Source of the DNA: Nigerium sp.
GTDB lineage: Bacteria > Actinomycetota > Actinomycetes > Propionibacteriales > Propionibacteriaceae
Direction: 5' to 3'
DNA: 26,916 bases
NCBI GenBank assembly: GCA_016711325.1
Contig: JADJTH010000003.1
Location: 1-26,916 of the forward strand
Of the stretch, positions 7,306-13,865 are shown piece by piece (the first letter of the stretch is position 1; each line of letters starts with the position of its first letter). Both the position numbers and the translations under genes were made by a program. Below the pieces are notes generated by a model. That model was given only the letters and a program-made list of their open reading frames with translations, was not told where the DNA came from and searched no databases.

Positions 7306-8028
7306 TCAGCCGCGGAGCGCCGCGGCCTGCATCCCGGTCAGTTCGGCGCAGCCGGCTTGGCCGAGGTCGAGCAGTTCGTCGAGCAGCGCGCGGTCGAAGG
7401 GTTCACCCTCGGCGGTGCCCTGCACCTCGATGAGGCGTCCGCTTCCGGTGCAGACGATGTTCATATCGACCTCGGCGTTGGAGTCTTCGTCGTAGGGCAG
7501 GTCGAGCACCGCCTGGCCGTCGACGACGCCGACCGAGATGGCGGCGACCGAGTCGCGCAGCGGCTCGCCCGCCAGCGCGCCGCGCTCGCGCAGGTAGGCG
7601 ACGGCGTCCGCGAGCGCCACGTAGGCACCGGTGATGGACGCCGTCCGCGTCCCGCCGTCGGCCTGCAGCACGTCGCAGTCGAGGACGATGGTGTTCTCCC
7701 CCAGCGCGGAGTAGTCGAGGACGGCGCGCAGCGCGCGCCCGATCAGCCGCGAGATCTCGTGGGTGCGCCCGCCGACGCGCCCCTTGCGGGACTCGCGGTC
7801 CGACCGCGTGTGGGTCGCCCGCGGCAGCATCTCGTACTCGGCGGTGACCCAGCCCAGCCCCGATCCCCGGCGCCAGCGCGGGACGCCCTCGGTGACGGAC
7901 GCCGCGACCAGCACGCGGGTCTTGCCGAACTCCACCAGCACCGACCCTTCGGCGTGGTCGAGCCAGTTGCGGGTGATCCGCACCTCGCGGAGTTGATCAG
8001 GGGCACGTCCGTCAGCGCGTTGAGTCAC
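7306..8028 (-). CDS. rph: Ribonuclease PH
   Basis: A 240-residue phosphorolytic 3'-to-5' exoribonuclease that trims tRNA 3' ends. Recognisable segments are RADGRAPDQLREVRITRNW at the N-terminus, GSVLVEFGKTRVLVAASV, EYEMLPRATHTR, ISRLIGRALRAVLD, the phosphate-binding DVLQADGGTRTASITGA, and DLPYDEDSNAEVDMNIV. The length is standard. The start is GTG, with no Shine-Dalgarno but a TAGACT six bases upstream, suggesting a leaderless transcript. It heads the rph > sugar porter > rdgB unit. The frame is intact. Confidence 0.96.
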   Translation of the reverse strand: MTQRADGRAPDQLREVRITRNWLDHAEGSVLVEFGKTRVLVAASVTEGVPRWRRGSGLGWVTAEYEMLPRATHTRSDRESRKGRVGGRTHEISRLIGRALRAVLDYSALGENTIVLDCDVLQADGGTRTASITGAYVALADAVAYLRERGALAGEPLRDSVAAISVGVVDGQAVLDLPYDEDSNAEVDMNIVCTGSGRLIEVQGTAEGEPFDRALLDELLDLGQAGCAELTGMQAAALRG

Positions 8029-8034
8029 CGCGGC

Positions 8035-8040
8035 AGTCTA
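8035..8040 (-). promoter_or_regulatory. -10 element of a leaderless rph promoter
   Basis: TAGACT on the minus strand, 6 bases upstream of the rph GTG. Transcription would start at or next to the start codon. No clear -35. Confidence 0.45.
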
Positions 8041-8091
8041 GTGCCCTGGTCGCACCTCGATCGTGGGGGCCGGACGCGACGGCGGATCGTC

Positions 8092-9783
8092 TCAGGCCGG
8101 CGCGATCCAGGCGGTCGCCTGCCCCGGCAACTCCGTGCCGTCGAACTCCAGGCTGGCCAGGATCACCTCGCCGTCGGGCAGCGGGTACGGCTCGGTGCCG
8201 AAATTGGTGACGACCTGCCAGCCGTTGGGGCGCGTGAAGTGCAGGACGTCGTCGCGGTCGGTCACGACCCAGCCGAGCGCCTCGCCGCTTTGGAGTGCGC
8301 GCCGGGCCGCGAGCGCGCGCCGGTACAGGCGGAGCGTCGAGGCGGGTTCGGCGTCCTCGACGGACACCGCCGAGTCGGCGAACCAGGCCGGCTGCGGCAG
8401 GTGCGGCGCCGCGGTGCCGAAGCCCAGCGCGGCGCCTTCGGTCGTCCACGGCAGCGGCACGCGGCAGCCGTCGCGTCCGATCTCGGCGCCCTCGGTGCGG
8501 AAGAACGTCGGATCCTGGCGCCGCTCGGGAGCGATCCCGGCGACCTCGTGCAGGCCCAGTTCCTCGCCCTGGTACAGGTAGGCCGACCCGGGCAGGCCGA
8601 GCAGGAACAGCGACGCCGCGCGCGCACGCCGGACGCCGCCCTCGCGATCCAACGCGGGCGCGGTGCCGCCGCTGAGCAGCCAGGACGCCCCGGCGCGCTC
8701 GACCGGCTCACCGGTGGTCCGCTCGGACGCGCTGGCGAGGACGCCGATCGGCGGAAGGCCGTAGCGGGTGGCGTGCCGCACCACGTCGTGGTTGGACAGA
8801 ACCCAGGTCGTCGAGGAACCGGAACGCGCGGCCAGTGCCAGGTTGTCGTCGACGACCTGCTTGAACATGGCCGCGTCGAAGTCGGCGAGCAGCAGGTCGA
8901 AGTTGAACGACTGGCCGAGGCTTTCGGGACGGGCGTACATCGGCACGCGTGAGGGCGCCACCCATGCCTCGGCGACGGCCATGCGCGGCGGGTCGTACTG
9001 GTTGAACACCGCACGCCACTCGGCGTACACCTCGTGCACGTCGTCGCGGTCGAACAGCGGATGGTTGCCGTCGATCGGGATCGCGCCGAGTTGCTCGCGG
9101 GACGGCAGCGGTTCGGTGAGATCCTTGGTGAGCATGTGGGCGACGTCGATCCGGAAGCCGTCCACGCCACGGTCGGACCAGAACCGCAGCGTCCGGACGA
9201 AGTCGTCGTGCACCTCGGGGTTGTCCCAGTTGAGGTCGGGTTGCTCACGCGCGAAGTGGTGGAAGTACCACTGCCCGTCGGCCACCTGCTCCCAGGCCGG
9301 TCCGCCGAACGTCGACATCCAGTCGGTGGGCGGCACCGACCCGTCCGGTCCGGTGCCGTCGCGGAAGAGGTAGCGCTCCCGCGCGGCCGATCCGCGGCCC
9401 GCCTCGAGCGCCTCGCGGAACCACGGGTGCAGGTCGGAGGTGTGGTTGGGGACGATGTCGACGATCATCTTGATCCCGCGCTCGTGCAGCGCCGCGGTGA
9501 GGGCGTCGAAGTCCTCGAGCGTGCCCAGGCGGGGATCCACGTCGCGGTAGTCGGCCACGTCGTATCCGCCGTCGGCGAGGGCGGACGGGTAGAACGGGCT
9601 CAGCCACACGGCGTCGATCCCGAGGCCGGCCAGATAGTCGGCGCGCGACAGGATGCCCGGCAGGTCGCCGAGCCCATCGCCGTTGCTGTCGGCGAAGCTC
9701 CGCGGGTAGATCTGGTAGACGACGGCCTGGCGCCACCATTCGGCGGCGCTGGCTTCGGGGCGCGAGGCAGCGAGGAAGGACAC
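8092..9783 (-). CDS. GH13 alpha-glucosidase (oligo-1,6-glucosidase/trehalose-hydrolase-like)
   Basis: A 563-residue intracellular glycoside hydrolase of family 13, predicted to cleave terminal alpha-glucosidic bonds of imported oligosaccharides. The (beta/alpha)8 motifs are all present: DIVPNH (109-114), GVDGFRIDVAH with nucleophile D213, AVAEAW with acid/base E272, and LSNHDVVRH with D333. The N-terminus WWRQAVVYQIYPRSF is typical of the alpha-glucosidase subfamily, and a C-terminal beta domain follows. No signal peptide. The frame is open far upstream, but a GTG at 9783 with an AAAGGGA ribosome site matches the family N-terminus. It follows the two permease genes, with a hairpin between. 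Exact specificity (maltose, isomaltose, sucrose, trehalulose) cannot be told. Confidence 0.93.
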   Translation of the reverse strand: MSFLAASRPEASAAEWWRQAVVYQIYPRSFADSNGDGLGDLPGILSRADYLAGLGIDAVWLSPFYPSALADGGYDVADYRDVDPRLGTLEDFDALTAALHERGIKMIVDIVPNHTSDLHPWFREALEAGRGSAARERYLFRDGTGPDGSVPPTDWMSTFGGPAWEQVADGQWYFHHFAREQPDLNWDNPEVHDDFVRTLRFWSDRGVDGFRIDVAHMLTKDLTEPLPSREQLGAIPIDGNHPLFDRDDVHEVYAEWRAVFNQYDPPRMAVAEAWVAPSRVPMYARPESLGQSFNFDLLLADFDAAMFKQVVDDNLALAARSGSSTTWVLSNHDVVRHATRYGLPPIGVLASASERTTGEPVERAGASWLLSGGTAPALDREGGVRRARAASLFLLGLPGSAYLYQGEELGLHEVAGIAPERRQDPTFFRTEGAEIGRDGCRVPLPWTTEGAALGFGTAAPHLPQPAWFADSAVSVEDAEPASTLRLYRRALAARRALQSGEALGWVVTDRDDVLHFTRPNGWQVVTNFGTEPYPLPDGEVILASLEFDGTELPGQATAWIAPA

Positions 9784-9821
9784 GGCGGTCCCTTTCTGGT
9801 CGGAGTTCGGTACGAGAACAC

Positions 9822-9865
9822 CGAAGGCGGCGACGCCGTCGCGGACGAGGACGCCGCCGCCTTCG
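9822..9865. terminator. Intercistronic hairpin between permease and glucosidase genes
   Basis: Arms 9822-9837 and 9850-9865 share an 11-bp perfect base (CGAAGGCGGCG / CGCCGCCTTCG), and pairing continues imperfectly over 16 positions with a 12-base loop. It lies between the MalG-type stop and the glucosidase ribosome site. It could attenuate or stabilise, setting the expression ratio inside the operon. Confidence 0.55.
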
Positions 9866-9878
9866 CGAGTGGGAGGAA

Positions 9879-10760
9879 TCAGCCCTTCACGGCGCCCTGG
9901 GTGACGCCTTCCATCACCCAGCGTTGCGTGAACAGGTAGGCGATGATGGCCGGCGACATCGCCATCAGGTAGGACGCGAACGACACGTGGTAGTTGTTGC
10001 TGAACTGCGTCTGGAAGATGTTCTGGCGCACCGGCAGCGTCTGCAGCTGCGCGTCGGCGATGATCAGCGACGGCATCATGAAGTCGTTCCACGCGTACAG
10101 GAAGGCGAAGATGCCGACCGTGGCGCTCATCGGGGCGAGCAGCGGGAAGATCAGCTTCCAGAAGGTCTGCCACGTACTCGCCCCATCGATCCGCGCGCTC
10201 TCTTCGAGCTCGTAGGGGATCGACCGCAGGAAGGCCGTGAACAGCAGCACGCTGAAGCTGAGCTGGAACATCGTGGCCAGCAGGATCACGCCGCCCGGGT
10301 TGGCGAGACCCACCAGGCCCGTCAACTGGATCTGCGGCAGCGCCACCACGGGGAACGGGATGAACATCGCGGCGAGCAGGTAGAAGAACGAGTATCGGAA
10401 GAACTTGTGGTCCCAGTTACGGACGATGGCGTAGGACGCGAAGGCCGCCAGGAAGATCGTGCCGGCCACGGTTCCGGCGGTCACGAGGGCCGAGACTCCG
10501 GCGCCGACCGGGAAGTTCGTCAGGTTCCACGCCTCGACGAAGCCCTCGATGCTGATCGGGTTCGGCAGCGAGAAGGCGTTGCCGTCGACCGCCTGCGTGC
10601 CGGACTTGAAGGCCATGGAGATGGTCACATACAGCGGCAGCAGGACGGTGAACGCGCACAGGATGAGGATGATCGTGGCCGACCAGTTCACCCGCTCGGG
10701 GGTGATCCGGATCTTCTGACGGGCGGCCGGGGCCGCGGGGGTCGGTGTGGTGGCGGCCAT
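9879..10760 (-). CDS. Sugar ABC transporter permease, MalG type
   Basis: A 293-residue inner-membrane permease of the carbohydrate-uptake (CUT1) ABC family. It has an N-terminal P/A-rich tail, about six hydrophobic segments, and the cytoplasmic EAA loop in the form ELEESARIDGASTWQTFWKL, which docks to the ATPase subunit. It ends with QRWVMEGVTQGAVKG, the usual MalG-like C-terminus. Its ATG overlaps the TAA of the upstream MalF-type gene by one base (TAATG), so the two are coupled. No ATPase gene lies in the operon; such systems usually share an MsiK-type ATPase encoded elsewhere, which is inference here. Confidence 0.93.
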   Translation of the reverse strand: MAATTPTPAAPAARQKIRITPERVNWSATIILILCAFTVLLPLYVTISMAFKSGTQAVDGNAFSLPNPISIEGFVEAWNLTNFPVGAGVSALVTAGTVAGTIFLAAFASYAIVRNWDHKFFRYSFFYLLAAMFIPFPVVALPQIQLTGLVGLANPGGVILLATMFQLSFSVLLFTAFLRSIPYELEESARIDGASTWQTFWKLIFPLLAPMSATVGIFAFLYAWNDFMMPSLIIADAQLQTLPVRQNIFQTQFSNNYHVSFASYLMAMSPAIIAYLFTQRWVMEGVTQGAVKG

Positions 10761-11659
10761 TACAGGCTCCTTCCGCGGGTCAGTCGCAGCTGCGCCAGGG
10801 AGATGACGATGGTGATGATGAAGAAGATCGTGGCGTTGGCCATCTGGTAGGCGTAGTCGCCGCCGTTGAAGCCTCCGACGATCGTCATGGAAATGCTTCG
10901 GGTGGACGTACCCGGGCCGCCGTCGGTGAGACCCTTGATGATGTCGTAGGCGCCGAGGAAGTTCTTCAGGCCCAGGATCATGTTGATCACCACATAGCCG
11001 AACACCAGCGGCAGCGTGATGCGCAGCAACTGCTGGGGCTTGGTGGCGCCGTCGATGTCGGCGGCTTCGTACACGTCACCCGGCACCGCGAGCAGGCCGG
11101 CGATGTAGATGAGCAGCGTGCCGGGGATCGCCTGCCACGCCGTCACGATGACGAGCGCCACCCAGGCCAGATCCGGGTTGGACAGCATGCTGGTGGACAA
11201 CACCTTGATGCCGAGCGCCTCCCCGAGGCCCGGCAGGGAGTTGTTGAACAGGAACTGGAAGACGTAGGCGATGATGATGCCCGAGATCACCATCGGGATC
11301 ACGAAGACGGTGCGCAGCGGCGTCTTGAGCCGGATGCGGGACGTCAGCCCCACCGCCAGCATGAACGAGACCACGTTGACGACGAGCACGGTCGCGATCG
11401 CGAACCCGAACGTGAACAGGTAGCTCTGCAGGACCGCCGGGTCGCTGAACAGCGCGACGTAGTTGGTGAGACCGATGAATCTCCAGTCGCCGACACCGAT
11501 CGAGTCGGTGAAGCTGAAGAAGATGCCGACGAGGCCGGGGATCGTGATCGCGAGCGTGAACAGGATCAGGCTCGGCACCAGGAACCACCAGTAGAGCGGC
11601 TCGACATGACGGCGCCGTGGGCGCACGGCCTGCGTCTGGCCGGCTGTGGGCGTGGACAT
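10760..11659 (-). CDS. Sugar ABC transporter permease, MalF type
   Basis: A 299-residue permease of the CUT1 family, partner of the MalG-type protein. After a basic N-terminal tail (RPRRRHVEP), TM1 is YWWFLVPSLILFTLAITIPG. The EAA loop is DVYEAADIDGATKPQQLLRI, and the C-terminal half has NFLGAYDIIKGLTDGGPGTS, a signature of MalF-like permeases. The frame stays open well upstream, but the ATG at 11659 has an AAGGAG ribosome site and lies 23 bases after the binding-protein stop. Frame intact. Confidence 0.93.
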   Translation of the reverse strand: MSTPTAGQTQAVRPRRRHVEPLYWWFLVPSLILFTLAITIPGLVGIFFSFTDSIGVGDWRFIGLTNYVALFSDPAVLQSYLFTFGFAIATVLVVNVVSFMLAVGLTSRIRLKTPLRTVFVIPMVISGIIIAYVFQFLFNNSLPGLGEALGIKVLSTSMLSNPDLAWVALVIVTAWQAIPGTLLIYIAGLLAVPGDVYEAADIDGATKPQQLLRITLPLVFGYVVINMILGLKNFLGAYDIIKGLTDGGPGTSTRSISMTIVGGFNGGDYAYQMANATIFFIITIVISLAQLRLTRGRSL

Positions 11660-11682
11660 GGATGGGACTCCTTCGTTCCGTG

Positions 11683-12100
11683 TCAGGCCTGGCGGAAGGC
11701 GAGTCGCGCCCAGTCCGCGTCGATGGTGGCCAAGGTGGCCTGGGGATCGGCGCCGAGCACCATGGCCTGCGCGTAGTTGAAGACCGGGATCGACTTGTGC
11801 ACCAGCACCGACGGGCCTTGGTACATCTGCCCGGCGTCGTAGTACGGCTTCATGCCGGCGACGCGGGGATCGTCGTTCTGCTTGGCGTCCGTCGTCGGCG
11901 TGAAGCCCAACTGGGAGGCGTTGTAGGCGTCGATCACCTCGGGCTGGTAGAGGTACTCCAGGAAGTCCCGCGCAGCCTGGTGGTGGTGGCCGCGCTCGGG
12001 AATCCAGGCGGCGAGGTCCATGTTGACGCGCACGCGCAGGTCGCCCGGATCCTCGGTCATCGGCAGCGGGAACGTGCCCAGTTCGAGGTTCGGGGCGGTC
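11683..12100 (-). pseudogene. Extracellular sugar-binding protein, C-terminal fragment only
   Basis: The last ~138 residues of a carbohydrate ABC solute-binding lipoprotein, in the position expected for the first gene of the importer operon. Recognisable pieces are NLELGTFPLPMTEDPGDLRV, AAWIPE, ARDFLEYLYQPEVIDAYNAS and a C-terminal IDADWARLAFRQA. Members of this family run to about 420-440 residues, so roughly two thirds, including the signal peptide and lipobox, are missing. Similarity ends near 12090-12105, exactly where a plus-strand ROK protein begins mid-domain. The fragment itself has no frameshift. An in-frame ATG at 12123 exists but lies in the ROK sequence. It could be a real deletion or an assembly join. 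Confidence 0.85.
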
Positions 12101-12645
12101 CATCGCGTTGCTCGCCGGAACACGGCTCGGCGCGGGCGTCGTCCTCGACGGACACGAGCTGCGCGGCGTCCACGGCGGTGCCGGCGAGATGCTCGCCCTC
12201 GCGCAGGTCAGGGGTCGAGTCGGCGCACGGCCTCGGGTCCGGATGCGCGAGTGGGCACTCGAGGCCATCGCCTCGGGTGAGGCCGATCCTGCCGGACGCC
12301 TCGCCCTGCTCCCCGGAACAGATCGACGCGGCCCGCATCCTGGAGCTGGCGAGCTTCGGCGACCCGGACGCCCGCCTGATCGCCCGCCGCTGCGCCGAGA
12401 CCCTGCCCGGATCGTCAGCGTGCTCGGCAACATGTTCGACCACAGCGGGTCGTGGTGTCGGGAGCGATCGCCGACGGAATCGGCGTCCTTCTCGCGACGC
12501 CCGCGAGCGCGCCACCGATCTGCACCTGCCCCCGCCCGACCTGGTCGTCTCGACCATGGGCGCCGACGTGGTGGTCCGGGGTGCCATCTGTGCGGCGTCC
12601 ACGCTGGCCGTCGCGCACGCGCTGGACGTCTGGACGGCCGCCTGA
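12096..12645 (+). pseudogene. ROK-family repressor/kinase, C-terminal part, frameshifted
   Basis: The C-terminal ~180 residues of a ROK (NagC/XylR-like) protein, spread over all three plus frames. It begins inside the domain with ALLAGTRLGAGVVLDG and GVHGGAGEM, the ROK glycine-rich signature. It then continues with VESAHGLGS, MREWALEAIASGEADPA, EQIDAARILELASFGDPDA, RIVSVLGNMFD, VVSGAIADGIGVLLAT and finally DLVVSTMGADVVVRGAICAA, ending in LDVWTAA. At least five single-base shifts are needed (about 12210, 12230, 12310, 12405, 12440, 12500). For example, one extra C near 12440 would restore FDPQRVVVSGA. The N-terminal half, including any helix-turn-helix, is missing. A ROK regulator divergent from a sugar operon is a usual arrangement, so it was probably the repressor of the importer. 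Confidence 0.8.
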
Positions 12646-12660
12646 CGCTCGGGCCGAGCG
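12646..12660. terminator. Short hairpin after the ROK stop
   Basis: CGCTCG-GGC-CGAGCG immediately follows the ROK stop, between this gene and the convergent murI. It is a perfect 6-bp stem without a T-tract, so a terminator role is tentative. Confidence 0.35.
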
Positions 12661-12719
12661 GCCCCCTAACCGAGCGCGGCGCCGACGACCTGGTCCACGG
12701 AGTTCAGCTCGGGTGCCGA

Positions 12720-13477
12720 TCAGGCGGTGTCCGATGCCGGAGAACCGGCTCGGATCCCCGTGGTGAGGAAGCGCCGGTGCCCGACGTGACCGGCGTCGCG
12801 CGCCAGGCCGAGATCGGTGAGCTGGGCGTAGACCTGCTTGGCGCACTCCTCGGACGAACTCACCAGCGCGACCCCGTCGCCGAGCACGTAGGACAGCAGG
12901 CCGGTCAGCAGCGGATAGTGCGTGCAGCCGAGGATGAGCGTGTCGATGCCCTCGAGCTGCAGGGGCGCCAGGTAGCGGCGCGCCACGTCCAGCAGCTCCG
13001 ATCCGCCGGTCACCCCGCGCTCGACGTAGTCGACGAACAGCGGGCACGCCGCCGTGCAGCCGGACGCCCGGCACCGCCGCCACCGCGTCGTCGTAGCTCT
13101 GCGAGGTTGCCGTCGCGGTGGTGCAGATCACGCCGACGTCGCCCGTCCGGGTCACCTTCACCGCACGCCGCGCCGCCGGCAGGATCACCTCAATCACCGG
13201 CACGTCGTAGCGCTCGCGGGCGTCGCGCAGCACCGCCGACGAGGCCAGATTGCAGGCGATCACCAGGGCCTTCACGCCCGACTCGTCGAGCAGGTCGAGG
13301 CATTCCAGCGCGTACTCGCGCACCTGCGAGATCGGCAGCGGCCCGTAGGGGGCGCGCGGTGTCCCCCAGGTAGACGACGTCCTCGGCGGGCAGCTGATCC
13401 CAGACCGCGCGCGCCACCGTCAGCCCGCCGAACCCCGAGTCGAAGATGCCGATGGGGAGGTCACGGTCGCTGCGCAT
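12720..13477 (-). CDS. murI: Glutamate racemase (two frameshifts)
   Basis: Converts L- to D-glutamate for peptidoglycan. The protein reads through three frames. DLPIGIFDSGFGGLTVARAV and YLGDTAR come first; then REYALECLDLL, ALVIACNLASSA with the first catalytic cysteine, and YDVPVIEVILPAARRA; then PLFVDYVERG, DTLILGCTHYPLL with the second catalytic cysteine, and GLLSYVLG. The first shift (about 13350) is one missing base in a C/G run: restoring it gives DTARAPYGPLPIS. The second (about 13062) is an extra C: removing it gives LTAACPLFVDY. The family motif CNTAS reads CNLAS here. The ATG at 13477 has no Shine-Dalgarno but a TACACT eight bases upstream. Likely functional in the organism. Confidence 0.9.
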
Positions 13478-13485
13478 GGTTCCAG

Positions 13486-13491
13486 AGTGTA
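13486..13491 (-). promoter_or_regulatory. -10 element of a leaderless murI promoter
   Basis: TACACT on the minus strand, 8 bases upstream of the murI ATG. Confidence 0.45.
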
Positions 13492-13493
13492 GA

Positions 13494-13510
13494 GCGGGCC
13501 TCGTGCCCGC
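13494..13510. terminator. Hairpin between feoC and murI
   Basis: GCGGGC (13494-13499) and GCCCGC (13505-13510) form a perfect 6-bp stem with a 5-base loop in the 94-base gap after feoC. It sits directly upstream of the murI -10. Probably the end of the feo transcript; no T-tract. Confidence 0.4.
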
Positions 13511-13571
13511 GCGGTCCGGCCCACCCCACGCGTCCCCCCGGGCTGGCCGATCCCACCGCCGGCAGGCGTCG

Positions 13572-13865
13572 TCAGGCGAGGGTGTGCGCCGGCAACGACA
13601 GCGTGACGAAGGTGCGCCCGCGGCGTCCGGGGTTCGGGCCGGGGTGGCACGGCCGGCCGCCCGTCGACGCCGACGCGCACGATCCGCAGCCCGAGGACGG
13701 GCAGCCCAGCGCGATCGCCTTGGCCTCGAGCCGGCCCAGCCGGACGAGATGCTCGACGGACGCCGCGACGACGTCGCGCGACAGCCCCGTGGTGGCCTGG
13801 ATCTCGGTCAACGATCCGGCGCCCGCGGTGAACGCCGCGAGCACCGCGCTCAGCGGACCGCTCAC
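13572..13865 (-). CDS. feoC: FeoC-like winged-helix protein with cysteine cluster
   Basis: A 97-residue protein at the end of the feo operon. The first ~50 residues look like a small winged helix (AVLAAFTAGAGSLTEIQATT, RDVVAASVEHLVRLGRLEAK). They are followed by a four-cysteine cluster C-x4-C-x2-C-x9-C (C55, C60, C63, C73), as in FeoC proteins, where a similar cluster is thought to bind an Fe-S centre and tune FeoB. The C-terminus (GRRGRTFVTLSLPAHTLA) is beta-like. Its GTG overlaps the feoB stop (GTGA), which decides the start against a longer open frame. No frameshift. The name rests on size, cysteine pattern and operon position. Confidence 0.75.
   Translation of the reverse strand: MSGPLSAVLAAFTAGAGSLTEIQATTGLSRDVVAASVEHLVRLGRLEAKAIALGCPSSGCGSCASASTGGRPCHPGPNPGRRGRTFVTLSLPAHTLA

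Noticed and set aside
9784..10173. A 130-residue N-terminal extension of the GH13 enzyme
   Set aside because: The frame is open, but it overlaps the MalG-type gene out of frame, and the family N-terminus begins after the GTG at 9783, which has a ribosome site.
11660..12433. An extended start for the MalF-type permease
   Set aside because: The upstream part of the frame overlaps the binding-protein fragment in another frame and reads as S/R/P-rich noise. ATG at 11659 has AAGGAG.
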